A stretch of 64,000 nt of DNA, taken from NCBI RefSeq assembly GCF_011516655.1, contig NZ_WOSV01000002.1:1-64000 (forward strand), read 5' to 3'. The number at the start of each line of letters is the position of its first letter. The first letter of the stretch is position 1. The stretch comes from Acetobacter thailandicus. GTDB taxonomy: Bacteria > Pseudomonadota > Alphaproteobacteria > Acetobacterales > Acetobacteraceae. Both the position numbers and the translations under genes were made by a program. Below, piece after piece: positions 46,423 through 56,375 of this stretch. The notes beneath the pieces are model-generated. The model worked only from the letters and a program-made list of their open reading frames with translations. It was not told where the DNA came from and did no database searches.

Positions 46423-48408
46423 TTGACAGCCCAAAAACCCGCCCGGACCCGCAAGACTGTAACCCGCACCCGCAAAAAAGCGGATACAGACGCCCCTGTG
46501 ACTCTGGCTGAGACCGGAACAGAGACGCCTGAGGTTACTCCCACTGATGACAGCGCAGTCACCACCGAGCCGGCCAGCAAGCCTGCACGCAAGCGTCGTG
46601 TCACAAAGCCAAAAGCTGCGGCACCTGCGGCTGAAGCTGTTGTGGAATCTGCGGCGGAAGAAACGGCGGAAGAAAAAAAGCCAGCACGTAAAAAAGCACC
46701 TGCAAAACCACGCAAAACACCAGTTCGCAAGAAAACGGCTAAAGCTGAAAAAACTGAGCAGCCTGCTATTGAACAGTCTGCACCGGTCGTCATCGCAGAA
46801 GAGGTCGTTGCAGAAGAAACTGTGACTGAGCCCGCTCCTGCCCCTGAACTTCCTGCCGCCGTAGCTGAGACGGCTGTTCCTGAAGCTGAAGCTGCAACGG
46901 CACCGGAAGAAAAGAAAACTCTTTTCAGAGATCTGGGTCTGTCTGAGCCTATTTTAAAAGCCATTGCGGAGATGGGTTATACTCATCCAACTCAGATTCA
47001 GGAGCAGGCTATTCCTGCTGTACTGATGGCGAAGGATGTTCTTGGCGTAGCCCAGACGGGCACAGGCAAAACAGCCTCCTTCACTTTGCCTATGCTTGAA
47101 ATCCTCTCTGATTCGCGTGCCCGTGCCCGCATGCCACGCTCACTCATTCTTGAGCCAACGCGTGAACTGGCACTGCAGGTCGCAGAAAATTTTGTAAATT
47201 ACGGCAAGCACCTCAAACTGACACATGCACTCCTCATCGGCGGTGAGAGCATGGCTGACCAGAAAGAGGTCCTTAACCGCGGTGTTGACGTTCTGATCGC
47301 AACGCCTGGCCGTCTGCTCGACCTCTTCGACAGAGGCGGGCTGCTCATGAATCAGACACGCATTCTGGTGATTGATGAAGCCGACAGAATGCTCGATATG
47401 GGCTTTATTCCCGATATTGAGAAAATTGTCGCTCTGCTTCCCCCTAACAGACAGACTCTCTTCTTCTCTGCGACAATGGCTCCCGCCATTCGCAAGCTGG
47501 CTGATGCTTTCCTGCATTCACCCAAAGAGATTACTGTTGCCCGCCCTTCTTCCGTCGCTACGACGATCGAAACAGGCCTGGTAATTGTTGATGAGTTCAG
47601 CAAACGCGAAACGCTGCGCCAGATGCTCAGGGACCCTGAGCTGCAAAATGCGATTGTATTCTGCAATCGTAAGCGCGATGTTGATATTCTGATGCGCTCC
47701 CTCTCCAAGCATGGTTTTTCAGTCGGATGCCTGCATGGTGATATGCACCAGAGCGCCAGATTTACCACTCTTGAAAAATTCAAGAATAACGAGCTGAAAA
47801 TTCTCGTCTGCTCTGATGTCGCTGCGCGTGGCATTGATATTGGCGGTTTATCGCACGTCTTTAACTTCGACCTTCCATTCCAGGCCGAAGATTATGTGCA
47901 CCGAATCGGACGTACCGGCCGTGCCGGACGTACAGGTCATGCCTACAGCATAGCCTCGCCTTATGACAAAGCTCTGGTTGATGCGATTGAAAAGCTGACT
48001 GAAAAGCCCATTCCACTCCTGAAACCGGAGGGAATTGAGACGCTCGAATGGTCGGAAGAAAAACGTCCCCCTCGTGGGAACCGGCAGGATCAGTCACGCC
48101 GCAATTCTCAGGGCAATAAAGACCGGCAGAATAAAGAGGCAGCGCCCCGCAATGCCCCTGCACAGCCAGCTGAGCAGGACAACGCAGGCAGGAACGCAAC
48201 GAAATACAACCCGAAAAAATCTTATCGGGAACGCGACCGCCAGCGCGAGGAGATTCAATCCTCCACACAGGGCAATGATGTCCCGGGCTTTGGTCAGAAT
48301 GTGCCAGCCTTTATGATGCTGCCTCGTCGCACGACCATTCTCTCTGAGCTTGCGACAACCGCTGAACCGGGATTTTCTGAAGACAATACCGCGTCAGAGA
48401 CACTCTGA
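46423..48408 (+). CDS. DEAD-box ATP-dependent RNA helicase
   Basis: A 661-residue RNA helicase. The core (about 165-540) has the Q motif TQIQEQAIPA, motif I AQTGTGKTASF, Ia PTRELALQV, II DEADRMLDMG, III FSATM and VI HRIGRTGRAGRTG. It is of the RhlE/CsdA type. The first 165 residues are an unusual low-complexity extension alternating Lys/Arg-Pro-Ala stretches and Glu-Val-Ala stretches. The tail is also basic and Gln/Asn-rich. TTG at 46423 appears to be the start: a stop lies 21 nt upstream in frame with no ATG or GTG between. It lies 2 nt before the methyltransferase gene, so RNA metabolism genes are coupled. Confidence 0.9.
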   Translation: MTAQKPARTRKTVTRTRKKADTDAPVTLAETGTETPEVTPTDDSAVTTEPASKPARKRRVTKPKAAAPAAEAVVESAAEETAEEKKPARKKAPAKPRKTPVRKKTAKAEKTEQPAIEQSAPVVIAEEVVAEETVTEPAPAPELPAAVAETAVPEAEAATAPEEKKTLFRDLGLSEPILKAIAEMGYTHPTQIQEQAIPAVLMAKDVLGVAQTGTGKTASFTLPMLEILSDSRARARMPRSLILEPTRELALQVAENFVNYGKHLKLTHALLIGGESMADQKEVLNRGVDVLIATPGRLLDLFDRGGLLMNQTRILVIDEADRMLDMGFIPDIEKIVALLPPNRQTLFFSATMAPAIRKLADAFLHSPKEITVARPSSVATTIETGLVIVDEFSKRETLRQMLRDPELQNAIVFCNRKRDVDILMRSLSKHGFSVGCLHGDMHQSARFTTLEKFKNNELKILVCSDVAARGIDIGGLSHVFNFDLPFQAEDYVHRIGRTGRAGRTGHAYSIASPYDKALVDAIEKLTEKPIPLLKPEGIETLEWSEEKRPPRGNRQDQSRRNSQGNKDRQNKEAAPRNAPAQPAEQDNAGRNATKYNPKKSYRERDRQREEIQSSTQGNDVPGFGQNVPAFMMLPRRTTILSELATTAEPGFSEDNTASETL

Positions 48409-48410
48409 CT

Positions 48411-49733
48411 GTGACTTCAGAACATACGCCCTCACCCGGCGGCAAAAGCGTAGAGGTCATGATCCACTCCCTGGGAGCTCAGGGAGATGGGATTGCGGCC
48501 CTGCCTGATGGACAACCTCTTTACGTTACTGGCGCTCTGCCCGGCGAAAAAGTTGAAGCTCAGCCCGTATCGGGGCAGAAATACCAGCTTGTTTCTGTCA
48601 TCACCCCTGCGTCAGACCGGGTTGAGCCATCCTGCCCTCTGTTTCAGTCCTGTGGTGGCTGCACCCTTCAGCATATGAGCCTGCCTGCCATTCTTGAATG
48701 GAAAACACAGCGCGTTGTTTATGCACTAAAAAAAGCAGGGTTTTCTGATACTCCTGTACCAGCACAGCGCCAGGTTCCGGCCCATTCACGGCGCCGGGCA
48801 GACCTGGCAATACGCCGCAATGGCAAAAATGTTCTCGTTGGCCTTCATGCGCGCAATAGCGATCAGGTTATTGACCTGACAAGCTGCACTATTATGCACC
48901 CGAACCTGATGGCTGCGCTGCCTTCTGTTCGTCAGACGCTGCAAAGCCTGGAAGGACTGCGCCAGGCTGGTGAAATACAGCTTAACCTGCTCGAATCCGG
49001 TCTTGATATTCTGCTGACAACGGATGGTCCACTCAGCAGTGGTGACAGGACACGCCTTGCCAGCCTCTCGGCCACTATTTCCGCTCCACGTATCAGCTGG
49101 TACCAGCGCGGCACAGAAGCCTATGAGACCGTTGCACAATCTGGTCCGGTATACCATACGATGGCCGGTGTGACGGTTGCTCTGCCCCCAGGAGCATTTT
49201 TACAGGCCACTGCCCCCAGTGAAACCTGGATTCAGGATGCTGTACTTAGTGCCCTGCCCAAAAAAATTGGCAAACGGGATAAAATTATCGAACTCTATGC
49301 CGGCTGCGGCACGCTAAGCCTGCCACTGGCAGCGCATCATCAGGTCTTTGCTTATGAAGGATATGCACCCGCGGCAGCCTGCCTGAAGGCTGTCGCTGGT
49401 GGCACACGGCTTAACGTTGAATGTCGTGACCTCAACCGGCAGCCTGTTATGGGCACTGTACTGAAAGCCGCTAATGTTGTTGTGCTTGACCCGCCACACA
49501 GCGGAGCAGGCCTGCAAATGCGGCAACTGACAACCGGCAAACCGCAACACATTATTTATGTCAGTTGCAACCCGGCTGCCCTGGCGAAAGACGCAAAAGC
49601 CCTGCATGATGCTGGCTATCGCCTGAACAGCCTTGAAGTTATTGACCAGTTTTTGTGGTCAGCTGAAACAGAGGTGGTTTGCAGCTTTACACATGGAAGC
49701 TCTCGCCGCAGCCGCAGCGGCCTTTCTCGTTAG
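48411..49733 (+). CDS. 23S rRNA (uracil-5-)-methyltransferase, RlmD/RumA family
   Basis: A 440-residue SAM-dependent methyltransferase making m5U in rRNA or tRNA. An N-terminal TRAM-like domain (EVMIHSLGAQGDGIAALPDG) is followed by the Fe-S cysteines CPLFQSCGGCTL, the SAM site ELYAGCGTLSLPLA, the catalytic loop LDPPHSGAG and the nucleophile region YVSCNPAALAKD. GTG at 48411 is the start. The last 15 residues after VVCSF are an Arg/Ser-rich tail read opposite the sufA-like gene. RlmC, RlmD and TrmA cannot be told apart here. Confidence 0.85.
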   Translation: MTSEHTPSPGGKSVEVMIHSLGAQGDGIAALPDGQPLYVTGALPGEKVEAQPVSGQKYQLVSVITPASDRVEPSCPLFQSCGGCTLQHMSLPAILEWKTQRVVYALKKAGFSDTPVPAQRQVPAHSRRRADLAIRRNGKNVLVGLHARNSDQVIDLTSCTIMHPNLMAALPSVRQTLQSLEGLRQAGEIQLNLLESGLDILLTTDGPLSSGDRTRLASLSATISAPRISWYQRGTEAYETVAQSGPVYHTMAGVTVALPPGAFLQATAPSETWIQDAVLSALPKKIGKRDKIIELYAGCGTLSLPLAAHHQVFAYEGYAPAAACLKAVAGGTRLNVECRDLNRQPVMGTVLKAANVVVLDPPHSGAGLQMRQLTTGKPQHIIYVSCNPAALAKDAKALHDAGYRLNSLEVIDQFLWSAETEVVCSFTHGSSRRSRSGLSR

Positions 49734-50061
49734 GGTTGTTAAACACAAACCCCTCCTCCAGGTCTGACTGACGAAAGTCCATTTCTGTTCCGATCAGGAA
49801 CAGAACGGCTTTCCGGTCAACCAGCAGAGTCAAACCTTTATCTTTAACAACTTCATCGCCTTCGGTCGGCCCCTCGACAAACTGCATGTCGTAAGCCTGC
49901 CCTGAGCAGCCACGTGTGGTAACTGAAATACGTAAAACCTGCCCGCTATGCGCTGTATTATACAAATGTTCCAGCTGACGGGCTGCGCTCTCGCTTAGTC
50001 GCATAAGAGGTGGCAATTCTCTTTTAGGTGATGAGCCAGCTGCCGATAGTGATGCAGACAT
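49687..50061 (-). CDS. A-type Fe-S carrier protein (SufA/IscA/ErpA family)
   Basis: A 124-residue Fe-S carrier. The three ligands are in TTRGCSGQAYDM and the C-terminal RCGCGESF. ATG at 50061 follows GAGAGG by 6 nt; upstream starts at 50067 and TTG 50079 are possible. It ends the SUF operon and passes clusters to targets. Its 3' end overlaps the converging methyltransferase gene by 47 nt, including the Cys motif codons. Confidence 0.9.
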   Translation of the reverse strand: MSASLSAAGSSPKRELPPLMRLSESAARQLEHLYNTAHSGQVLRISVTTRGCSGQAYDMQFVEGPTEGDEVVKDKGLTLLVDRKAVLFLIGTEMDFRQSDLEEGFVFNNPNEKGRCGCGESFHV

Positions 50062-50075
50062 TATCATCCTCTCTG

Positions 50076-50543
50076 TCAAAACATATTCAAAGCAAGGCGG
50101 GCTTCATCGCTCATACGCGACATATCCCAGGGTGGATCCCACACAATATCAACAGTTGCGGCACCGACACCCGGCACTTTTTCAACTGCTTCTTTGACCT
50201 GCAGCGGCAGTTCCTGCGCGCTGGGGCAGTTAGGTGCCGTCAGGGTCATTTCAATTTTCACCTTACCATCATCATAAAGATCAATGGCATAGATAAGACC
50301 CAGCTCATAAATATTAACCGGAATTTCCGGGTCATGAACCGTTGCGATCGCACTGATAACCGCATCTTCATCAACCTGTGCGGCAGAGGCAGATGCATGA
50401 GATGCCTCATCATCTCCTTCAGGAGACCAGCTCTCTACTTTCGCACGCTCTTCACTGTCAGGCGTATGCTGCACTGCCTGGCCAGTCACAGCCTCATCGG
50501 CAGCCTCAGGCACTGACTCCTGCACTTTTTCAGATATCGACAT
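50076..50543 (-). CDS. sufT: SufT-like DUF59/MIP18 family protein
   Basis: A 155-residue protein whose C-terminal 100 residues are a DUF59 domain: IATVHDPEIPVNIYELGLIY, TLTAPNCPSAQELP (conserved Cys) and VDIVWDPPWDMSRMS. These proteins help Fe-S cluster assembly or delivery. The first 55 residues are acidic and Ala/Ser/Glu-rich and look disordered. It overlaps sufU by 14 nt. Confidence 0.88.
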   Translation of the reverse strand: MSISEKVQESVPEAADEAVTGQAVQHTPDSEERAKVESWSPEGDDEASHASASAAQVDEDAVISAIATVHDPEIPVNIYELGLIYAIDLYDDGKVKIEMTLTAPNCPSAQELPLQVKEAVEKVPGVGAATVDIVWDPPWDMSRMSDEARLALNMF

Positions 50544-50985
50544 GAGAAAGCGCCTCCTTTAAAGCAACCCATGGTAACTCAGCACACCGGATACGCGCCC
50601 GATGTGACTGCAAAGGGGAAAAAATAGTTAAAATACCAAGTTCCGTTTCTTCCATACCAGATGAAGAGTGAGACTCGTCCCCAACCAGCATGGCAGAAAA
50701 TTTTTGAGCAACAGTCAGCGCCTCGGCTTTTTTTAAACCTGTGACACGCTCGGCCATCAGATCAGCCGCAGCCAGACAAATTGCACATCCTCTGGTCACA
50801 TGCCTTACAGCACTGATATGGTACTCTTCAATACCAATTTCCACCCGTGTTTTATCACCACAGAGAGGATTACGCCCTTCACCTGTAGCCTGCGGGTTTT
50901 CCAGGTGACCATTAAACTGTGGCTGGCGTGATCGCCCGACTATCAGCTCATCATAAAGGGCCGCGACATCTCCGGTGTGTGTCAC
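50530..50985 (-). CDS. sufU: SufU-type Fe-S assembly protein
   Basis: A 151-residue IscU/SufU-fold protein that accepts sulfur from SufS. Ligand cysteines are in NPLCGDKTRVEI, RGCAICLAAADLMAE and RIRCAELPW. The opening ALYDELIVGRSRQPQFNG is typical of SufU. GTG at 50985 overlaps the sufS stop by 4 nt. No sufE is present, so SufU probably takes that role. Confidence 0.9.
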   Translation of the reverse strand: MTHTGDVAALYDELIVGRSRQPQFNGHLENPQATGEGRNPLCGDKTRVEIGIEEYHISAVRHVTRGCAICLAAADLMAERVTGLKKAEALTVAQKFSAMLVGDESHSSSGMEETELGILTIFSPLQSHRARIRCAELPWVALKEALSHVDI

Positions 50986-52232
50986 ACGAAGAAATCCCGT
51001 ATTTTAATGAGAGTATCTGCCAGTGCATCTATGTCTTCTTCGGTGGTATAAACACCAAAGCTGGCACGTGCCGTAGCTGTAAGCCCCAGACGCCTGATCA
51101 GCGGTTCTGCACAATGATGCCCGGCCCTGATCGCGATACCGTTACGGTCAAGCAGGGTCGCCATATCATGAGGATGAACATCATCCATCACAAAAGAAAT
51201 AACCCCGCCACGATCTTTGGGCTTCCCGATCACGCGCAGGCCTGGCACATCAGCAAGACGCTTCAGAGCATAGCCTGTCAGCTGTGCTTCATGGGCAGTA
51301 ATTGCCTCCATACCGATAGCTTCAACCCACGAGATAGCGGCACCAAGCCCGACAATTTCAACAATAGCAGGTGTACCGGCTTCAAACTTATAAGGCAGAG
51401 CAGCCCACTCTGAACGTTCGAACGAAACGGTTGAAATCATATCGCCACCACCCATAAAAGGCGGCATAGCATTCAGCAGCTCTGAGCGTCCCCACAGCAC
51501 ACCAATACCGGTGGGGCCATAAAGTTTATGGCCGGTAAAGACATAAAAATCAGCCCCGATATCCTGCACATCTGTTTTGCGGTGCACCGCAAACTGACTG
51601 CCGTCAAACAGCACCTGTGCACCGGCAGCATGTGCAATATCTGCAATCTGCTTTGCAGGTGTCACAGTGCCCAGCACATTCGACATATGCGTTATGGCAA
51701 CAAGAGCAACCTTTCCATCTGCCAGCAAAGCCTGCAGAGCAGTCAGATTAAGGTCTCCATCATCTGTAATCGGAGCAACCCGCAGCTCAATACCGGCTCT
51801 GTCACGTAACAGCTGCCAGGGCACCAGGTTTGCATGATGCTCCATTTCAGAGATCACAACAGCCTGACCCGGTTTAAGCAAAGCACCAAAGGAATATGCT
51901 ACAAGGTTAATAGCTTCGGTGCTGTTCTTAGTAAAAATAATCTCATCACGTGATGGCGCATTAAGAAAAGCGGCCACCTGGTCTCTGACCGCTTCACAGG
52001 CTTCTGTTGCCCGCTCACTCATCCAGTGCAGACCACGGTGCACGTTAGCATATTGCGTACGCATGGTGTGCACCATGCTGTCAATCACACTGGCTGGCTT
52101 CTGCGCTGAGGCACCACTGTCAAGAAAGACCAGCGGGCGCCCGTGAACAGTCTCCTTCAGGATCGGAAACTGCTCGCGAATATGCTGACTATTGAACGCA
52201 GCGTGCGTTTTTATAACCTGATCAGCTGACAT
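50982..52232 (-). CDS. sufS: Cysteine desulfurase SufS
   Basis: A 416-residue group II cysteine desulfurase. The PLP Lys236 is in FTGHKLYGPTGIGVLWG and the active-site Cys374 is in RAGHHCAEPLIRRLG. It takes sulfur from cysteine for cluster assembly, passing it to SufU. It directly adjoins sufD with no gap. Confidence 0.94.
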   Translation of the reverse strand: MSADQVIKTHAAFNSQHIREQFPILKETVHGRPLVFLDSGASAQKPASVIDSMVHTMRTQYANVHRGLHWMSERATEACEAVRDQVAAFLNAPSRDEIIFTKNSTEAINLVAYSFGALLKPGQAVVISEMEHHANLVPWQLLRDRAGIELRVAPITDDGDLNLTALQALLADGKVALVAITHMSNVLGTVTPAKQIADIAHAAGAQVLFDGSQFAVHRKTDVQDIGADFYVFTGHKLYGPTGIGVLWGRSELLNAMPPFMGGGDMISTVSFERSEWAALPYKFEAGTPAIVEIVGLGAAISWVEAIGMEAITAHEAQLTGYALKRLADVPGLRVIGKPKDRGGVISFVMDDVHPHDMATLLDRNGIAIRAGHHCAEPLIRRLGLTATARASFGVYTTEEDIDALADTLIKIRDFFV

Positions 52233-53516
52233 TTACGCCCCCTCTTCACTGACGGGAAAACGGCGCGCTATAACGGTTTTGCAAACCTCACGTGCTGTTT
52301 CATCCCCGATCAGTTCAAGAACCTCTTCAAGAAAAGCATCAATCAGAATCTGACGCGCCTCACCCTCAGGCACCCCACGACTGCGCATGTAAAACAGCTG
52401 GTCATCATCAAGCGCACCTACGGTCGCACCGTGGCTACATTTGACGTCATCAGCATAAATTTCGAGCTGTGGTTTAGCATCAATCTCTGCCTGCCCGGAA
52501 AGGAGCAGCGCCTGATTCATCTGATAACCATCTGTTTTCTGAGCAATCTGTTCAACCAGAACCTTACCCTGAAAAACACCACGTGCACGGTCATCAAGCA
52601 CATTACGAACTGTCTGCCGCGAGATACAGTCAGGTGCAGCATGGGTAATAACACTCGTAATGTCGCCATGCTGTGTCTGAGCCAGTCTCTGCACGCCATT
52701 GATATGGACCTGGGCAAAAGATTCAGCGAGACACGCATGCACTTCATGACGGGACAGAGCCGCACCAATCCCTACGACAAAGCTGTCATAATTACCGCGC
52801 TCTTCAATCTGGGCATAAAGCGTTGATAAATTAGCCGCAGCATCGCTTTCAGCCTGAAGCGTGACGTGACGCAGCTCAGCCTCAGCGGCGACAAACACCT
52901 CTGTTACCGGGTTATGCAGATAATGCCCCTCACCCGCCTGCACTGACAGCAAAGATAATTTTCCGCCCTTTGCAACATGTACACTGTGACGAGGGTGATA
53001 TGACACCGCATCAGAATCTGCCTGCCCCAGAGAAACCAGCAGAACCTGACCGGCATCAATGCCTTCGGGCACAGAAATCACAACACCGTTCTCAGCCAGA
53101 ACTGTATTCAGAGCCGCCAGTGGCTCACGGTCAGAGCGAACAAGAGAACCGGGTTCAGCTTTATCTGCCGTGTAGAAGGAGCATGCAAAAAGCCCTTTAG
53201 TCACGGACAGATCAGCCACAAAATGACCATTGACAAAAACCAGGCGAGGCAGCTCAGCTACGGCGCCCTCTGCCAGCCCAAGAGCGGCAAGTGCTGCACG
53301 GGCCTTTGCACTGTCGTAATTTTTACCCGGCTTATGAAACACGGAGCCTGCAAGAAAACGCAGGCTTGTGTATTTCCAGTCTTCTACTCTGCGGTCAGGC
53401 AGACCCGTGTGGTGCAAAGCCTCAAGCGCGGTTTTCTGCGGTTGACCGGAAACACCCTCGAGCTGTTTGCGAAACGGCTCAAGCGTTACCGCTAATGGTG
53501 CAGACATATCACTCAC
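52233..53516 (-). CDS. sufD: SufD scaffold subunit
   Basis: A 427-residue partner of SufB in the SufBC2D scaffold. GLPDRRVEDWKYTSLRFL is the N-terminal signature. The beta-helix core and the C-terminal DDVKCSHGATVGALDDDQLFYMRSRG match the family. It overlaps sufC by 4 nt. Confidence 0.93.
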   Translation of the reverse strand: MSDMSAPLAVTLEPFRKQLEGVSGQPQKTALEALHHTGLPDRRVEDWKYTSLRFLAGSVFHKPGKNYDSAKARAALAALGLAEGAVAELPRLVFVNGHFVADLSVTKGLFACSFYTADKAEPGSLVRSDREPLAALNTVLAENGVVISVPEGIDAGQVLLVSLGQADSDAVSYHPRHSVHVAKGGKLSLLSVQAGEGHYLHNPVTEVFVAAEAELRHVTLQAESDAAANLSTLYAQIEERGNYDSFVVGIGAALSRHEVHACLAESFAQVHINGVQRLAQTQHGDITSVITHAAPDCISRQTVRNVLDDRARGVFQGKVLVEQIAQKTDGYQMNQALLLSGQAEIDAKPQLEIYADDVKCSHGATVGALDDDQLFYMRSRGVPEGEARQILIDAFLEEVLELIGDETAREVCKTVIARRFPVSEEGA

Positions 53517-54283
53517 GCTGCCTCCGCCAGAAATTTGGTATAACCTTCACGGTCAATCTGCTGTGCCAGCTCAGGACCACCGGAATGGATGATGCGCCCT
53601 TTTGCCATAACGTGAATACGATCAGGCACAATATATTCAAGCAGACGCTGATGATGGGTAATAACCAGTGCTGAGAACTGAGGAGAGCGCAAGCGCTTCA
53701 CACCCTCAGCCACAATACGCAGTGCATCAACATCAAGACCACTGTCTGTCTCATCAAGAATAGCGAATGACGGCTGCAAAAGGGTCATTTGCAACACTTC
53801 ATTACGTTTTTTCTCACCACCAGAGAAGCCAACATTGACATTACGCTTAAGCATATCCGGAGACATACCCAGCTCTTTAGCTGCGGCACGGACGGTTTTA
53901 AGAAAATTAACCGCATCAAGCTCTTCCTGCCCACGCGCACGGCGCACGGCATTTACTGCTGTACGCAGAAAGTTTGCATTATTCACCCCTGGCAACTCAA
54001 CAGGAGACTGGAATGCCAGAAACAGTCCGGCAGCAGCGCGCTCTTCAGGCTCCATTTCAAGAAGATCTTTCCCCTGGAAACTGACACTCCCTGAGGTTAC
54101 TTCATAATCTTCACGCCCGGCGAGCACATAGGACAGGGTTGATTTTCCGGAACCATTTGGCCCCATAATGGCATGAACTTCACCCGGGGGGATAACAAGG
54201 TCCACACCACGCAGAATTTCTTTTTCCTGACCGTCTGCATCAATCCGGGCATTCAGGCCGGAAATATCCAAAAACTGGCTCAT
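53513..54283 (-). CDS. sufC: SufC ATPase
   Basis: A 256-residue ABC-type ATPase of the Suf scaffold. Walker A is GPNGSGKST, the signature FSGGEKKRNEVLQM, and Walker B FAILDETDSGLDVDAL; the EKKRNE form is typical of SufC. It lies 12 nt after sufB. Confidence 0.95.
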   Translation of the reverse strand: MSQFLDISGLNARIDADGQEKEILRGVDLVIPPGEVHAIMGPNGSGKSTLSYVLAGREDYEVTSGSVSFQGKDLLEMEPEERAAAGLFLAFQSPVELPGVNNANFLRTAVNAVRRARGQEELDAVNFLKTVRAAAKELGMSPDMLKRNVNVGFSGGEKKRNEVLQMTLLQPSFAILDETDSGLDVDALRIVAEGVKRLRSPQFSALVITHHQRLLEYIVPDRIHVMAKGRIIHSGGPELAQQIDREGYTKFLAEAA

Positions 54284-54295
54284 ATCGTGCCCCTC

Positions 54296-55786
54296 TTACC
54301 CTACGCTGCCTTCAAGGCTGATCTGTAATAATTTCTGTGCTTCAACTGCAAATTCCATAGGCAGCTCTTTCAGCACATCGCGACAAAACCCGTTAACGAT
54401 GAGCCCGACAGAATCTTCTTCTGAAAGCCCGCGCTGACGGCAGTAAAACAGCTGATCCTCAGAAATTTTAGAGGTTGTTGCTTCATGCTCAATACGCGCC
54501 TGTGCATTGCGGCATTCAATATAAGGCACAGTATGTGCACCACACTGGTCACCGATAAGAAGGCTATCACACTGTGTAAAGTTGCGCGCGCCCGATGCTT
54601 TTGGCTGCACCCTGACAAGACCGCGATAGGTACTGTCTGAGTTACCTGCGCTGATAGTTTTCGCAATAATTGTCGAACGGGTATTCTTACCAATATGGAT
54701 CATCTTCGTGCCGGTATCAGCCTGCTGATGATTATTGGTAACCGCGACTGAGTAGAACTCGCCGACAGAGCCTTCGCCCTGGAGAATACAGGAAGGATAT
54801 TTCCAGGTAATTGCTGAGCCTGTTTCTACCTGCGTCCATGAAATTTTAGACCGTGCTCCGCGGCAGGCGCCACGCTTGGTCACAAAATTATAAATGCCGC
54901 CACGTCCGTTCTCATCACCCGGATACCAGTTCTGCACCGTTGAATATTTGATCGAGGCATCTTCCATCGCGACCAGTTCAACAACAGCGGCGTGAAGCTG
55001 GTTCTCATCACGCATCGGGGCAGTGCACCCTTCAAGATACGAAACGGAAGCTCTGTCTTCAACAATGATCAATGTGCGTTCAAACTGCCCGGTATTACGA
55101 CTGTTAATACGGAAGTAGGTTGAAAGCTCCATCGGGCACCGCACCCCTTCGGGCACATACACGAAAGAACCATCTGTAAACACAGCAGAATTCAGCGCTG
55201 AAAAGAAATTATCACCAACCGGCACCACCGTACCAAGATATTTTTTAACCAGCTCTGGATGTTCTTTAATCGCTTCAGAAATAGGGCAGAAAATAACTCC
55301 TGCCTCCTCAAGCGTTTTACGAAACGTCGTCACAACCGAGACACTGTCAAACACGGCATCGACGGCAACCGGCATGCGGGCCTGTTCACCCTCAGGTACT
55401 TCAACGCCTGCCAGCATAGCCTGCTCATGCAGAGGGATACCCAGCTTCTCATATGTTCTGAGCAGCTCCGGATCGACCTCCTCAAGAGATTTCGGGCCTG
55501 GCTTCTTTTTTGGCGCAGCGTAGTAATGCGCATCCTGATAGTCAATCGGAGGATGTGAGACCTTAGCCCACTCAGGCTCTTTCATCTGTAACCATGAACG
55601 AAAAGCAGCCAGACGCCACTCAAGCATCCATTCCGGCTCTTCTTTTCGCGCTGAAATCAGGCGAACAATATCCTCGTTCAGACCTTTTGGCGCGACATCC
55701 ATATCAATGTCGGTTTCGAAACCCCATTTGTAGGACGAAAGGCCAAGCTTTTCTACTGCCTCGCGAGTCTCTGTCACTGCCGGCAT
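54296..55786 (-). CDS. sufB: SufB scaffold subunit
   Basis: A 496-residue main Fe-S scaffold. [22 protein letters not shown] and [19 protein letters not shown] are conserved, as are the C-terminal [20 protein letters not shown] and [13 protein letters not shown]. Length is normal. Its start overlaps the regulator stop by 13 nt, so both are in one operon. Confidence 0.95.
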   Translation of the reverse strand: MPAVTETREAVEKLGLSSYKWGFETDIDMDVAPKGLNEDIVRLISARKEEPEWMLEWRLAAFRSWLQMKEPEWAKVSHPPIDYQDAHYYAAPKKKPGPKSLEEVDPELLRTYEKLGIPLHEQAMLAGVEVPEGEQARMPVAVDAVFDSVSVVTTFRKTLEEAGVIFCPISEAIKEHPELVKKYLGTVVPVGDNFFSALNSAVFTDGSFVYVPEGVRCPMELSTYFRINSRNTGQFERTLIIVEDRASVSYLEGCTAPMRDENQLHAAVVELVAMEDASIKYSTVQNWYPGDENGRGGIYNFVTKRGACRGARSKISWTQVETGSAITWKYPSCILQGEGSVGEFYSVAVTNNHQQADTGTKMIHIGKNTRSTIIAKTISAGNSDSTYRGLVRVQPKASGARNFTQCDSLLIGDQCGAHTVPYIECRNAQARIEHEATTSKISEDQLFYCRQRGLSEEDSVGLIVNGFCRDVLKELPMEFAVEAQKLLQISLEGSVG

Positions 55787-56262
55787 TGTTCAGATCCCCC
55801 ACATTGCCTCATCGTTTTTGTCGGCATTTCATTGCCCGAAAATGCAGATATAACGAATTCTTTCGATCGACTGTTTTGCATCACATCCAGAGAAATCTTC
55901 TCCAGAGCGTCACGTATCGCACTGTTCATTGCATCCCAGCTTCCACACATCCGACAGGAGACCCCGGCATCACACTCTCCTCCATCGACACATGCTGTTA
56001 GCGCTATAGGTCCATCAACTGTCATAATAACGCTGGCTACCGAAATTTCAGACAATGGACGAGAGAGACGATACCCTCCTCTGGCCCCTCGCTGAGAAGT
56101 AACCAACCCGCCTGAAGCCAGCATTTTAAGCACCTTGGCCACTGTCGGCTCCGGAACACCGGTCTGTGTTGCAAGAAAAGGCGAAGTCACTACACCCTCC
56201 TGCCCCCCGAGAGTAACGAGGATCACAACAGCGTAGTCAGCCAGACGGGATATTTTTAGCAT
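55774..56262 (-). CDS. Rrf2-family Fe-S regulator of the SUF operon (IscR/SufR-like)
   Basis: A 162-residue Rrf2 repressor or activator. The N-terminal winged helix ([47 protein letters not shown]) binds DNA. Cys91, Cys97 and Cys103, with Cys106 close by, match the cluster-ligand spacing of IscR. It probably senses cluster supply and regulates this operon. ATG at 56262 has AGGTGG upstream; codons further upstream lack support. Confidence 0.88.
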   Translation of the reverse strand: MLKISRLADYAVVILVTLGGQEGVVTSPFLATQTGVPEPTVAKVLKMLASGGLVTSQRGARGGYRLSRPLSEISVASVIMTVDGPIALTACVDGGECDAGVSCRMCGSWDAMNSAIRDALEKISLDVMQNSRSKEFVISAFSGNEMPTKTMRQCGGSEQCRQ

Positions 56263-56277
56263 TATATTCTGCCACCT

Positions 56278-56306
56278 GATAAAAGACCTTTTGAGTCCTG
56301 TTTCAA
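56278..56306 (-). promoter_or_regulatory. Possible SUF operon promoter
   Basis: On the minus strand TTGAAA (56306-56301) and TTTATC (56283-56278) are 17 nt apart, upstream of the Rrf2 gene. The -10 box is a weak match. Confidence 0.3.
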
Positions 56307-56375
56307 ACACATGACGTCAGACACCAGAAAGGTCAACCCAAAAGCACATTGTTTTTAACCTGAAAGACACACTTT

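Noticed and set aside
46395-46964. 189-codon Ser/Ala/Val-rich frame on the minus strand
   Set aside because: It is the mirror of the helicase low-complexity extension; biased codons on the + strand keep the opposite frame open.
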